A stretch of 64,000 bases of DNA. It comes from Candidatus Zymogenus saltonus (GTDB taxonomy: Bacteria; Desulfobacterota; Zymogenia; Zymogenales; Zymogenaceae). Location of the stretch: the NCBI GenBank assembly GCA_016929395.1, contig JAFGIX010000010.1:1-64000 (forward strand), written 5' to 3'. Below, piece after piece: positions 55,035 to 63,570 of this stretch (position 1 is the stretch's first letter; the number at the start of each line of letters is the position of its first letter). The translations under genes were made by a program, and so were the position numbers. The notes beneath the pieces were generated by a model. It was given only the letters and a program-made list of their open reading frames with translations. It searched no databases and was not told the origin of the DNA.

Positions 55035-55649
55035 ATGGCAAACAAATTGCTCGATAATGCAAGGAAGCCCACAAAAACCATCGGCGGTAGATTAATGCTG
55101 TGGGGGATGAACCTCGGGCACAATCCTATGGCGATCTGGGCACTCTCGCACGTCGACCTCGGCGGCAGCGAGAGGCTTTTGGATATCGGGTGCGGCGGGG
55201 GCAAGAACCTTGCAAACCTCCTGAAGCTCGCCCCTAAGGCGAAGGTCTGCGGCATAGACTATTCGCCCGCAAGCGTGGAGAAGTCTCTCTCCTTCAACCG
55301 GGCGGCGGTAACAGCAGGCAAGGTCGAGGTAAAGGAGGCGAGCGTGGAGGCGATCCCATACAAGGATAAAACCTTCGACGGCGTCACGGCGTTCGAGTCG
55401 ATTTATTTCTGGCCGAACATCGCGGACAGCTTCAAAGAGGCGGCCCGCGTGCTTAAAAAGAACGGCGTGTTCATAGTCTGCAACGAGGCGCAGGGCCCCG
55501 AAGGACTTGAAAGAATAATAAAAAAGCTGGAAATAAACATTTACACAGGTGAGGAGATAAAAGGCTTTTTGGAGCAAGCGGGGTTTTCAAATATAGAGAT
55601 CGACAAGCACAAAAAAGGTAGATGGCTGTGCGTGGTGGGAAGGAAGTAA
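55035..55649 (+). CDS. Class I SAM-dependent methyltransferase
   Basis: A 204-residue methyltransferase of the Methyltransf_11/25 type. LLDIGCGGGKNLANLL near residue 48 is AdoMet motif I, CGIDYSPASVEKS follows as motif II, and EAIPYKDKTFDGVTAFESIYFW near residue 108 is motif III/post I. The N terminus (GGRLMLWGMNLGHNPMA) resembles small-molecule methyltransferases of anaerobes. Substrate is unknown. It is flanked by the two coaBC-derived repeats. Confidence 0.88.
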   Translation: MANKLLDNARKPTKTIGGRLMLWGMNLGHNPMAIWALSHVDLGGSERLLDIGCGGGKNLANLLKLAPKAKVCGIDYSPASVEKSLSFNRAAVTAGKVEVKEASVEAIPYKDKTFDGVTAFESIYFWPNIADSFKEAARVLKKNGVFIVCNEAQGPEGLERIIKKLEINIYTGEEIKGFLEQAGFSNIEIDKHKKGRWLCVVGRK

Positions 55650-55672
55650 AAAAACTTAAATAGGTGCATTTT

Positions 55673-55840
55673 GCCTGTGAAGCCGAGGAGGACGTTTCCC
55701 CTTCTTCTCGGCTTTTTTACTTTACGTGCTATGATACTAAAGGCCGGTGGTTTTGGGGAGCTGTTTGGGGGGGGTGGGGGTCTGTTTTTCAGTGTTAAAA
55801 ATGTGACGTATAATGATGTTGACAGTTTTATCGTTAATAG
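55673..55840. repeat. Direct repeat, copy 2: decayed coaBC 5' end
   Basis: About 170 bases that align with 54791-54980. In the coaBC frame (minus strand) it still reads RRRGNVLLGFTGK, matching RTGNVILGVTGG of CoaBC, but lacks the start and continues into nothing. On the plus strand both copies preserve a similar short frame (MPPVTPRMTFPVLF versus MPVKPRRTFPLLLG), simply the antisense of the same DNA. Confidence 0.85.
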
Positions 55841-55933
55841 TTTTGTTAGAATAATATGATATAAAAGGATTTTAAAACTTGACAATAAAATTTATGATAT
55901 TTATAATATTATCAAATAAAATAGGTGTTTTTT

Positions 55934-56632
55934 ATGTGTTCAACGTGGATTGCTTTATCAGCAATTTCTACATTTATACTTGCTTTAGTTGCTATCATTA
56001 CAGCTTTTAAAGACGAAATTATTTCTTTTTTTAGAAAACCAGAATTGAGCATATCTTTTGAGCCTTTTCCTCCAGATTATCATAAAACTATACTAAGGAG
56101 AGTGAATAATCCATCAATATGGGCTGATACATATTATGCGAGAATTAAAGTTCACAATTCAGGAAAAACAAAAGCAGAAAATGTAGAAGTTTTAGCAAAT
56201 AAATTGTATAAGATACTTCCCGATGGGAAAGAAAAAATAGTCCCTGATTTTATTCCAATTAATCTTTTCTGGACATATTTTTTTGATAGTCCAATTTATC
56301 CACATATTTCACCAGATAGTTACAGATATTTCACATTATTAAGAGTAGTAGATCCAAAAATGAGACATGCTCTTGATGAAGACAGAACTTGGGATGGAAT
56401 AGACCCTGAGAATACTATTATAGGATTTGAGACTTTTGTTAAACCTTATAGTAAAAAAAATTTACAACCAGCTGGTAAATATATTATAGAATTGAGAATT
56501 TCTGCATCAAATATTCCTAAAAGTATTAATCATAAAGTTCAGATTATTCTCACTGGTAAATGGTCTAAAGATGAAGAAAGAATGTATGAAGATGGAATTA
56601 GAATTAACATTCTTAATAATAAAGAAAATTGA
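55934..56632 (+). CDS. AT-rich orphan membrane-anchored protein (unknown)
   Basis: A 232-residue protein with an N-terminal membrane helix (about residues 3-25, STWIALSAISTFILALVAII) and a mainly beta soluble domain (YARIKVHNSGKTKAENVEV reads like an immunoglobulin-type fold). I do not recognise a family. DNA is strongly AT-rich compared with neighbours, like the orphan at 13242-14159, which suggests foreign origin. ATG at 55934 after TAGGTG is preferred over GTG at 55925. Confidence 0.68.
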   Translation: MCSTWIALSAISTFILALVAIITAFKDEIISFFRKPELSISFEPFPPDYHKTILRRVNNPSIWADTYYARIKVHNSGKTKAENVEVLANKLYKILPDGKEKIVPDFIPINLFWTYFFDSPIYPHISPDSYRYFTLLRVVDPKMRHALDEDRTWDGIDPENTIIGFETFVKPYSKKNLQPAGKYIIELRISASNIPKSINHKVQIILTGKWSKDEERMYEDGIRINILNNKEN

Positions 56633-56683
56633 ATAGCATTAGTCACAAGTTAAATTGACAGTTTCCCTTCCCCTCTATATATT

Positions 56684-57000
56684 CACCCGATTGCTTCGTC
56701 GCTTCGCAGACTCGCTCCTCGCAATGACGGGCTTTGCGACCTTCCCATTTTACCAAACACCGTCATTGCGAGCCCGCCGCAGGCGGGCGCGGCAATCGGG
56801 TTGTTCCTTCCACCAAATTATAATACTGCTCTATCCTACATGTGCTCACCCGATTGCTTCGTCGCTTCGCAGGCTCGCTCCTCGCAATGACAGGCTTTGC
56901 GACCTTCCCATTTTACCAAACACCGTCATTGCGAACTTGCCGAAGGCAGGCGCGGCAATCGGGTTGTTCCTTGCAACGTACTCTCCCGATTGCTTCGTCC
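56684..57000. repeat. Tandem ~163 bp units made of REP-like elements
   Basis: A unit beginning CACCCGATTGCTTCGTCGCT at 56684 recurs at 56847 (offset 163), and the start of a third at 56985. Each unit has CCGATTGC...CGCAATGAC followed by GTCATTGCG...GCAATCGGG, so the ends pair to make a long hairpin. The outer motif is the same element seen singly at 29265, 30483 and 31097. The 580-base interval 56633-57213 is otherwise without genes. Confidence 0.88.
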
Positions 57001-57031
57001 GTGTTTGATAGACAGACAAGGGGACAGACAA

Positions 57032-57055
57032 GACAAGGGGCTTAAGCCCCTTGTC
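57032..57055. repeat. Dispersed palindrome, copy 5
   Basis: A perfect 24-base palindrome on the CAAGGGGCTTAAGCCCCTTG core, with half-sites on both sides (GACAAGGGGAC at 57015-57025 and AGCCCCTTGTC at 57068-57078). Confidence 0.9.
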
Positions 57056-57213
57056 CCATCCCAGATTAGCCCCTTGTCTATCTCTCCCCGCAATGAACAG
57101 GCTTTACCGCCACCGTCACCCCACCCTCCCCGCCCCCCGCGCCTCAAAACCATAGTTGATTTTTTATCCAAATTGAGTTAAAATCTCTAAGAAAATCCTT
57201 TAAGGGAAAAAAT

Positions 57214-57516
57214 ATGCATCTGTCCAGAGATTCGATCATCAAGGCCCTGTCCGGCTCGGCCGGGGAGATAAGAGAGAAGTTCGGCGTCAGGAAGATCGGG
57301 CTTTTCGGGTCATACGCCGAGGGCGGGGAAGAGAGCCTGAGCGACATCGACATCCTGGTGGAATTTGAGAAGAACACGCTGGACAACTACATGGATCTCA
57401 AGGTCTTTCTCGAAACGCTATTCAACCGCGACGTCGACCTCGTAATCGAAGACAACCTGAAGCCGCGGCTCAGACCGAAAATCCTAAAAGAGGTCATCTA
57501 TGCCGAGGGACTATAA
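57214..57516 (+). CDS. MNT-type nucleotidyltransferase (antitoxin of a HEPN/MNT pair)
   Basis: A 100-residue minimal nucleotidyltransferase. GLFGSYAEGGEESLSDIDILVEF near residue 29 gives the G-S and D-x-D motif, and DVDLVIED near residue 74 a third acidic residue. MNT antitoxins neutralise HEPN RNases by AMPylating them. TAAGGGAAA is the ribosome binding site. It overlaps the HEPN gene by 17 bases, so the pair is one unit. Confidence 0.9.
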   Translation: MHLSRDSIIKALSGSAGEIREKFGVRKIGLFGSYAEGGEESLSDIDILVEFEKNTLDNYMDLKVFLETLFNRDVDLVIEDNLKPRLRPKILKEVIYAEGL

Positions 57517-57832
57517 GGTCTATCTCGATGACATCATCGATGCGATCGATCGGATCGAATCGTACGTTGAAGGTATGGACTATGACGCCTTCTCCGAGGA
57601 TCGTAAAACAATCGACGCCGTTATCAGAAATCTTGAGATCATCGGCGAGGCGGTAAAAAACCTCCCGATCGAAACAAAGGAGAAGATAAAATCCATCCCT
57701 TAACAAAAAATAGTCGACCTTCGAAATATCCTCATTCACGCATATTTCGGCGTAAACCTTGAAATTGTCTGGGACGTTGTGGAGAACAAGCTGGACGATC
57801 TGAAGATAGTCGTGAAGGAGATGCTGGAATAG
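57500..57832 (+). pseudogene. HEPN-domain toxin broken by an in-frame TAA
   Basis: A 110-codon HEPN (DUF86) frame: DYKVYLDDIIDAIDRIESYV at the start, NLEIIGEAVKNLP near residue 45, then a TAA at codon 68 (57701-57703) where the family has Trp in the IPW motif. The same frame continues correctly with IVDLRNILIHAYFGVNLEIVW to a TAG at 57830-57832, including the RNase R75-x4-H80 motif. The truncated 67-residue product lacks the active site, so the toxin is probably dead unless the stop is read through. Confidence 0.85.
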
Positions 57833-57948
57833 AAGTTTATATACCTGCCTTCTTTATTAACAATACAAGATTGCTTCGTAGAATTTTTGAGAAAATCCTC
57901 CTCCCAATGACAACCCTTGCCACCCCCTGAAGCATAATGCCTAACCGA

Positions 57949-59220
57949 TCATAATCCCCCCAACTCCCTCACAGCCGCCTCCACGGTGTAAAAGGAGCCG
58001 GTAACGACGACGCGTCCCCCTTCCCCCGCAAAGTCTCTTGCGGCGGAGAGCGCCTCGGTCATATTGTCGAATAACCTGACGGGCGTCTTGAGGCAAGAGG
58101 CATCCCTTGCCATTTCATCGACGCCCGCCGCCCTGGGGACGTTAAGCCCCGTCAGGAAAATCCCCTCCCCCTCGAGGTCGAGGATCTTGAGGAAGCCCTT
58201 TATATCCTTGTCTCTCATCATCCCGACCACGAAGGCGGTCTTCTTAACGGGTAGCGTCGTCAGGTGCTCGACAAGTGCCATGGCGGCATCCACGTTGTGG
58301 GCGACATCCACGATCACCTCGGGACTCCTGGCGATCACCTCCATCCTCCCGGGGAGGTAGATGTTTCCCACGCCCTCCTTCATCGCGCCCCCGGGAACTT
58401 TGTATCCCATCTCCCTTAAGACCTCGAGGACCGCCAGGGCGACGGCCACGTTCTGAGCCTGGTGCGCCCCGGGAAGGCCTATGGATATATCAGAGAGGGT
58501 GAACTCGATCCCGCGGTAGACGGCGTCGCCCGCCTCGTCCAGATCGTAGCTGAAATCCTCGCCCAGGAAATAGGACGCGGCGCCGCGCTCCTCCGCCTCG
58601 CCCTTGAGGAGCGACCTCACGGAATCGTCGACCCTGCCTACGATGAGCATGCCCCCCTCCGGCAGAATTTGGACCTTTTCAAGGGCGATCTCCTCCGGTG
58701 TCCTGCCGAGGTACTGGGTGTGATCGAGGGAGACGTTGGTGATGACGGAGACGGCCGGCATCCCCACGTTCACGGCGTCAAAGCGCCCCCCCAGCCCCAC
58801 CTCCATTACGGCCGGATTCACCCCGACATCCTTGAAGTGAACGAAGGCCATGAGCGTTATGAACTCGAAGTAGGTGGGCTTGAGAGGGGTATCCACGATC
58901 TCCCTGACCCTATTTATCAGGGAGGCGGCTTCGGATACCGTTATCATCTCGCTTCCCACGATTATCCTCTCCCTGAAATCGACGATGTGGGGGGAGTAGT
59001 AGAGCCCGGGCTTGTATCCAGCCGCGGCAAGGGCCGATCCGATAAAAGACACCACCGACCCCTTGCCGTTGGTCCCCCCCACAACGATTTTATTCAGCGC
59101 CTCGTGGGGATCGCCCATAAGGGCGAGCGCCCGCTCCATAACCGTAAGGTCGGTCCTTATCCCCCTGGCGTTCAGGCTTTCCAGATAGGCAAATTCTTTA
59201 TCGATCTTCCTCTCGTCCAT
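57949..59220 (-). CDS. folC: Dihydrofolate/folylpolyglutamate synthase
   Basis: A 423-residue Mur-ligase-type enzyme. VGGTNGKGSVVSFIGSAL near residue 47 is the ATP loop, SVITNVSLDHTQYLGRTPEEIA near residue 155 the second, and VDVAHNVDAAMALVEHL near residue 288 the Mur C-terminal motif. It adds glutamate to folates. ATG at 59220 matches the family N terminus; a GTG/ATG pair at 59235-59230 would add five residues. It follows accD after 210 bases. Confidence 0.96.
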   Translation of the reverse strand: MDERKIDKEFAYLESLNARGIRTDLTVMERALALMGDPHEALNKIVVGGTNGKGSVVSFIGSALAAAGYKPGLYYSPHIVDFRERIIVGSEMITVSEAASLINRVREIVDTPLKPTYFEFITLMAFVHFKDVGVNPAVMEVGLGGRFDAVNVGMPAVSVITNVSLDHTQYLGRTPEEIALEKVQILPEGGMLIVGRVDDSVRSLLKGEAEERGAASYFLGEDFSYDLDEAGDAVYRGIEFTLSDISIGLPGAHQAQNVAVALAVLEVLREMGYKVPGGAMKEGVGNIYLPGRMEVIARSPEVIVDVAHNVDAAMALVEHLTTLPVKKTAFVVGMMRDKDIKGFLKILDLEGEGIFLTGLNVPRAAGVDEMARDASCLKTPVRLFDNMTEALSAARDFAGEGGRVVVTGSFYTVEAAVRELGGL

Positions 59221-59430
59221 ATCCCCCTTCATCACAAACCGGTCATATTTACGTTTCAGATATATGGTTTTTCCCTTTAGAGAAAGTGTCTATTATCACA
59301 TTACTATATTTAAGAAAAGAATTTTTTTAGGTCCGGTAATTTTCGGCAAGGGCGTATCTTCACTCACAGCCGTCTTATCATCATTATATTATAGTTGGAT
59401 GGGGGGAGGGGGGCAAGTCAAAAGGGGGAG

Positions 59431-60267
59431 CTATTTTTTGGTCCTTTCCGTAAAGAACTCAAGCAGATGGAATATGGTATTCTTCATAGACTTTCGCTCT
59501 ACTATCATGTCTATCATCCCGTGCTTCAGAAGCTCTTCCGCCTTCTGAAAATTATCGGGGGGCTTCTGGTTTATCGTCTGCTCGATCACCCTGCGTCCGG
59601 CAAAGCCGATGACGGCACCGGGCTCCGCTATGTTGATATCTCCCAACATCCCAAAGCTCGCGGCGACGCCGCCCGTGGTTGGATTTGTAAGGATGGATAT
59701 GTAAGGCGCCCCTGAATCCTTCAGCCGCGATACGGCGCCGGTCGTCTTTGCCATCTGCATAAGCGAGATCAAACCCTCCTGCATCCGTGCGCCGCCGGAG
59801 GCAACAAAGGAGACAAGGGGAATTTTTTCTTTGGCCGCCTTCTCTGCTGCGAGCGTCACCTTCTCTCCCACCACGCTTCCCATGCTGCCGCCCATGAAGT
59901 CGAAATCCATGACCGAGATTACGACGTCGATGCCGGAGATCTTGGCGCTGCCCGTGACAACGGCCTCCGACTCCCCAGTTTTTTCCCGGGCGTTTTTAAT
60001 CCTATCAGGATACGGTCTTTCATCGACGAAACCGAGGGGATCCCCGGGCTTGAGGTCGGAAAAAAGCTCTTTTAAGCTATCCCTGTCCGTAACGGTTTCT
60101 ATCCGCTTTCTGGCGCCGATCCTGAAGTGATACCCGCATGAGGTGCAGACCGATAGATTTCTTTCGATCTCTCTCGAAAAGAGGGTATTGGAACAGCCCG
60201 GGCACTTCACCCAGTCCGCCGCCTCATCGAGCTTTACGCTTGAAGCCTTATCCTTTCTGATTCCCAA
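59431..60267 (-). CDS. accD: Acetyl-CoA carboxylase carboxyltransferase subunit beta
   Basis: A 278-residue subunit. CPGCSNTLFSREIERNLSVC with a following SCG is the four-cysteine zinc ribbon near residue 19; the crotonase core has VISVMDFDFMGGSMGSVVGE near residue 115 and FVASGGARMQEGLISLMQMAKT near residue 153. With AccA it transfers CO2 from biotin to acetyl-CoA, making malonyl-CoA. It starts with TTG at 60267 after AAGGA. It lies ten bases downstream of the cyclic-nucleotide phosphodiesterase gene. Confidence 0.97.
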   Translation of the reverse strand: MGIRKDKASSVKLDEAADWVKCPGCSNTLFSREIERNLSVCTSCGYHFRIGARKRIETVTDRDSLKELFSDLKPGDPLGFVDERPYPDRIKNAREKTGESEAVVTGSAKISGIDVVISVMDFDFMGGSMGSVVGEKVTLAAEKAAKEKIPLVSFVASGGARMQEGLISLMQMAKTTGAVSRLKDSGAPYISILTNPTTGGVAASFGMLGDINIAEPGAVIGFAGRRVIEQTINQKPPDNFQKAEELLKHGMIDMIVERKSMKNTIFHLLEFFTERTKK

Positions 60268-60276
60268 GATTGGTCC

Positions 60277-61068
60277 TTAAAATATAAACACCTGATCGTT
60301 TTCGAGGATTGATATGTCATCGTTATTCATTGCCTCAATCTCCCCCTTGATGATCTTATAGTACCTCGGCTTCAGGTGGTAGAGATATACCGGGATACCC
60401 CCGGTTTTGAATTTTTCCAGCTCTTTTTTCAGAGTATAGGGCGTAAGATGAAAACTCACATCCGCAACTCTTTGCAGGCTGCTGGGAAAAGAGGTCTCAA
60501 TAAAAATCGCCTTCAACCTGTTAAAATTCAGCGCCTCGTTGTTGGCAATCTCCCAGAGCTTATCCACGGGCCCCGTATCACCCGAAAATATTACGGACGA
60601 CCCCCCTTCAATAACGAGGTATCCAAACGCATCTATTGAGTGATTGACGGGAAAAGGCCTTACGGCTACTTCAGATGTCTTGCCCGCTTTACGATCCACG
60701 TTGGGTATCAACTCCTGCAGGTTGACCACTGGATCTTTCCCTGATTTGATTTTAGTGAAGTCGGGCCAGGTATGGTCGTTGAAAAAATGCTCTTTAAAGT
60801 CCGAGATCGTCGCTTTAGAGCCGTAAACAGTTATAGGCAGACCTTGTCTCTCGTAGGCGTTGTCCGACAAGAACGCAAGGTCTTTGGTGTGGTCGAGGTG
60901 AAAATGTGTTATAAAAACCTGTCTAACTTTATCCTGCTGATCGACAGTCAACTGGCCTGTAACGTGGCCGGCATCAATAAGTATCTCTTCGTTGATCAAG
61001 AAAGATGGAGGCCTTGTTCCTGGAATAATGCCGCCGTTACATCCTAAGACTTGAATCTTCATAGGCAT
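60277..61068 (-). CDS. Metallo-beta-lactamase-fold 3',5'-cyclic-nucleotide phosphodiesterase (class II-like)
   Basis: A 263-residue MBL-fold protein. THFHLDHTKDLAFLSD near residue 53 has the H-x-H-x-D-H metal site; VIFSGDTGPVDKLWE near residue 158 gives the Asp ligand; ETSFPSSLQRVADVSFHLTP near residue 182 resembles the conserved E-C/T-SFP...HLTP segment of class II cAMP phosphodiesterases (PDE1 type). It probably hydrolyses cyclic AMP or a related cyclic nucleotide. The ATG at 61068 overlaps the stop of the cNMP-binding regulator gene (TGATG). Confidence 0.82.
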   Translation of the reverse strand: MPMKIQVLGCNGGIIPGTRPPSFLINEEILIDAGHVTGQLTVDQQDKVRQVFITHFHLDHTKDLAFLSDNAYERQGLPITVYGSKATISDFKEHFFNDHTWPDFTKIKSGKDPVVNLQELIPNVDRKAGKTSEVAVRPFPVNHSIDAFGYLVIEGGSSVIFSGDTGPVDKLWEIANNEALNFNRLKAIFIETSFPSSLQRVADVSFHLTPYTLKKELEKFKTGGIPVYLYHLKPRYYKIIKGEIEAMNNDDISILENDQVFIF

Positions 61069-61724
61069 CAATCCAGGTCGCCGAATTGCTCTCTCAATAT
61101 GAGAAATTCCAGAAACTGTTTGAGTTTATCTTTGCTTGCCACAAATATCTCTTTATCCGATATCTCAATAATTTTTGCTTTTTGCAGCTTCTCTATTATT
61201 TCGGCGGCATGTTCAACATTTACTCCGGCCTTGTCGTACAACTCGTTCAGGGTAATATTGACAACAAAGCCGTTGTTCTTCTCCACCCCTTCCAACTCAA
61301 TTAGTCTCTCCAGGGTGTGAATCACCCTGCTGTTGGAGTCCTTTATCATCAATATCTCTATCCTCTTGTCGGTCTCCTGCAGGCGATCCGCGAGCTTTTT
61401 AATCATTCTGAGCGCAACCTCGTTATTGTTCTTTATCATCGTCTCAAAAGTCTTGGGATCGATAACCAACATCAAGCTGTCCTCGATGACCTCGGCCGTT
61501 GCGGACCTGGGCATGTTGCTGAGCGTTGCCATCTCACCGAAAAACTCCCCAGGCCCGAAGTTGGCCAGAACCGTCTCCTTGTCACCTATATTTTTCGATA
61601 TTTTTACCTTACCCTTGTGGATAACATACATCTCTTTGCTTTGAGTATCGCCCTCTTTAAAGAGGATAGTCCCCTTTATAAATTCGCGTCCGAACTTTTG
61701 CAGCAATAGGTCTTGTTCCGTCAT
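61068..61724 (-). CDS. CRP/FNR-type regulator with cNMP-binding domain
   Basis: A 218-residue protein. The N-terminal cyclic-nucleotide-binding domain has FGPGEFFGEMATLSNMPRSATAEV near residue 65; the FGE and RSA elements are the phosphate-binding cassette of true cNMP-binding proteins. A long linker helix and a C-terminal winged-helix-like region (NITLNELYDKAGVNVEHAAEIIEKL) follow, unusual in having no clear recognition-helix match to CRP. It overlaps the phosphodiesterase gene. Confidence 0.88.
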   Translation of the reverse strand: MTEQDLLLQKFGREFIKGTILFKEGDTQSKEMYVIHKGKVKISKNIGDKETVLANFGPGEFFGEMATLSNMPRSATAEVIEDSLMLVIDPKTFETMIKNNNEVALRMIKKLADRLQETDKRIEILMIKDSNSRVIHTLERLIELEGVEKNNGFVVNITLNELYDKAGVNVEHAAEIIEKLQKAKIIEISDKEIFVASKDKLKQFLEFLILREQFGDLD

Positions 61725-61783
61725 ATTGATCCCTCCAAGTTAGTATATCTAATTTACATAAAAAAAGTAATAAAGTCAAATGA

Positions 61784-63352
61784 TTATTCTAACGGTCCAT
61801 CCCCTGTTTTTTTGATTCTGCCGTTTTCATACGACACGATGAAGGCCTTGACAACTTCCGAGTCCAGCTGGGTGCCGGCCTGTTTTTTCAGCTCGTCGAT
61901 TGCCTCTCGGTCGCTTAGGGCCGCCCTGTAAGGGCGATCGGTCGTCATGGCGTCGAAGGTGTCCGCAACGGCTATGATCTTCGCCAAAAACGGGATTTCC
62001 TCGTTTTTCAGGCCTTCTGGATATCCATCACCGTCGATTCTCTCGTGGTGGTACTTTATAGCGGGCAGAACCTTTTCGAGCCTCTTGATATGTCTCAGTA
62101 TCTCTCCTCCAACGTTCGGATGACTCTTAATCTTCTCATACTCCTGTTCGCTCAATGGGGAATCTTTCCTTAAGATCGAATCCTCGATTCCGATCTTTCC
62201 GACGTCATGGAGTATCGAGGCGAGCCTCAGGCTCTCCCTTTCATCGTAAGAGAGATTAAAATACTCCGCCAAAACCATCGAGTACCTCATGACCCTTATC
62301 GTATGATTTCCCGTGTAAGGATCCCTTTTTTCGATGGCATCCGCCAGGGCCTCCGCCGTCTGGTAGAACGTTTCTCTCAAATCGTCGTGAAGCCTTGCAT
62401 TGTCCACCGCTATTGCAACCTGATGGGACAAGGATTTCAAAAGATCCAGGTCATATGTTACAAATTCCTTCTTCTCCAGCCTATTAATGGCCTGCAGGAC
62501 CCCTATCACCTTTTCGTTGATCACCATCGGCGCACAAACCATATTCCTCGTAACAAAAGTCGATTTTGCATCCGCCCGGTGTGAGTGCCTCTTGTCGCTT
62601 TTAACGTCATTTAACAACACCGCCTCGTTATTCTCCGCCACCCAACCCGCAATCCCCTCTCCCATCTTAAGACGAATCTCCTTGACCATGTCCCCCTTTT
62701 CGCCAAGCGCAACCTCGAAGTAGAGCTCGCCCTTTTCCTCATCGACGAGGAGGAGGGATGCGGTTTCGCAATCCAAGAGTCTTGTTACGGCTTCAATCGT
62801 TTTTTGCCTGACGATCTTCGGCTCCAGTGACAGATTTAGTATTCTCGATATCTCCATCAGCTCGGAGATTTTACCTATTCCCCTCTCTTTCTCCTTTATG
62901 AGTCTCATGTTTTCAAAGAACGGGGAGAGCTTTTGCGCCATCATCTCGAAAAAGACTATCTTATCGTATGAAAACACCTGGGAATTATTTTCATTTGCGA
63001 TTTTAAAAAAACCTATTGTCTCACCATGATTAATCACCGGTATATACGCAATCTTTCCGTAGTCCTCAAAACTCGACTTGCCCTCTTCAATCAGCTTGTA
63101 AACCACTTCCCCGTCCACAAAGCCGTTTTCCTCCAAGTCTTCCATTCCGTCTTTAATCAGACGAGAGGCGGATACCCTTTCGCAGGTGTTGTTACTGATT
63201 TTGTACATAGAATATCTGTTGCCGCCGACCTTTTCAAGAACCCTCTCGACGACATTCTCTATCAGGAGACCGATATCCATGTTCTCCTTAGTGAGCTTGG
63301 AAAACTCGCGAAAAATCAATGCATCAAGGTCTTTTATGCCGAATTTAACCAC
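61784..63352 (-). CDS. GAF-domain HD-GYP phosphodiesterase
   Basis: A 522-residue cytoplasmic signalling protein. Two GAF-type sensory domains (about residues 5-140 and 170-315; KMGEGIAGWVAENNEAVLLNDV is in the second) lead to a C-terminal HD-GYP domain: HDVGKIG near residue 387, HHERIDGDGYPEGL near residue 439 and later VADTFDAMTTDRPYR. HD-GYP enzymes hydrolyse cyclic di-GMP. The ligands of the GAF domains are unknown. GTG at 63352 is the start; no strong ribosome binding site. It lies 59 bases upstream of the cNMP regulator. Confidence 0.92.
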   Translation of the reverse strand: MVKFGIKDLDALIFREFSKLTKENMDIGLLIENVVERVLEKVGGNRYSMYKISNNTCERVSASRLIKDGMEDLEENGFVDGEVVYKLIEEGKSSFEDYGKIAYIPVINHGETIGFFKIANENNSQVFSYDKIVFFEMMAQKLSPFFENMRLIKEKERGIGKISELMEISRILNLSLEPKIVRQKTIEAVTRLLDCETASLLLVDEEKGELYFEVALGEKGDMVKEIRLKMGEGIAGWVAENNEAVLLNDVKSDKRHSHRADAKSTFVTRNMVCAPMVINEKVIGVLQAINRLEKKEFVTYDLDLLKSLSHQVAIAVDNARLHDDLRETFYQTAEALADAIEKRDPYTGNHTIRVMRYSMVLAEYFNLSYDERESLRLASILHDVGKIGIEDSILRKDSPLSEQEYEKIKSHPNVGGEILRHIKRLEKVLPAIKYHHERIDGDGYPEGLKNEEIPFLAKIIAVADTFDAMTTDRPYRAALSDREAIDELKKQAGTQLDSEVVKAFIVSYENGRIKKTGDGPLE

Positions 63353-63489
63353 TTACCCACCCAAACAAACACACCTTGGAACAGGAAGGTGTGATACATT
63401 GAATACCCTTTTTAAAGCAGCAAACACACATATAATAGCACAGTAATTTGGGAAATTAAACAGCAATTTGCCTTTTTATTTTGAAAAAT

Positions 63490-63520
63490 AAAGCCGCGGG
63501 GCCTTAAGCCCCGCGGCTTT
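63490..63520 (-). terminator. Strong intrinsic terminator after trpB2
   Basis: A 13-bp perfect stem (AAAGCCGCGGGGC and its complement, loop of five) followed on the minus strand by TTTATTTTT. It ends the TrpB2-type gene. A second hairpin precedes it at 63532-63560. Confidence 0.85.
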
Positions 63521-63531
63521 ACTACAATCCT

Positions 63532-63560
63532 AAAGGCCCATTCACAAATGAATGGGCTTT
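63532..63560. terminator. Second hairpin between trpB2 and its terminator
   Basis: GCCCATTC pairs with GAATGGGC, with AAA/TTT extending past a bulged G. Twelve bases downstream of the trpB2 stop; no T-run follows on the minus strand, so it may back up the main terminator or protect the mRNA end. Confidence 0.55.
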
Positions 63561-63570
63561 ACTTTTGCGA

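Noticed and set aside
56684-57000. CRISPR-like array near the HEPN/MNT genes
   Set aside because: Units of 163 bases repeat as a whole and contain palindromic REP-like arms; there are no spacers and no cas genes.
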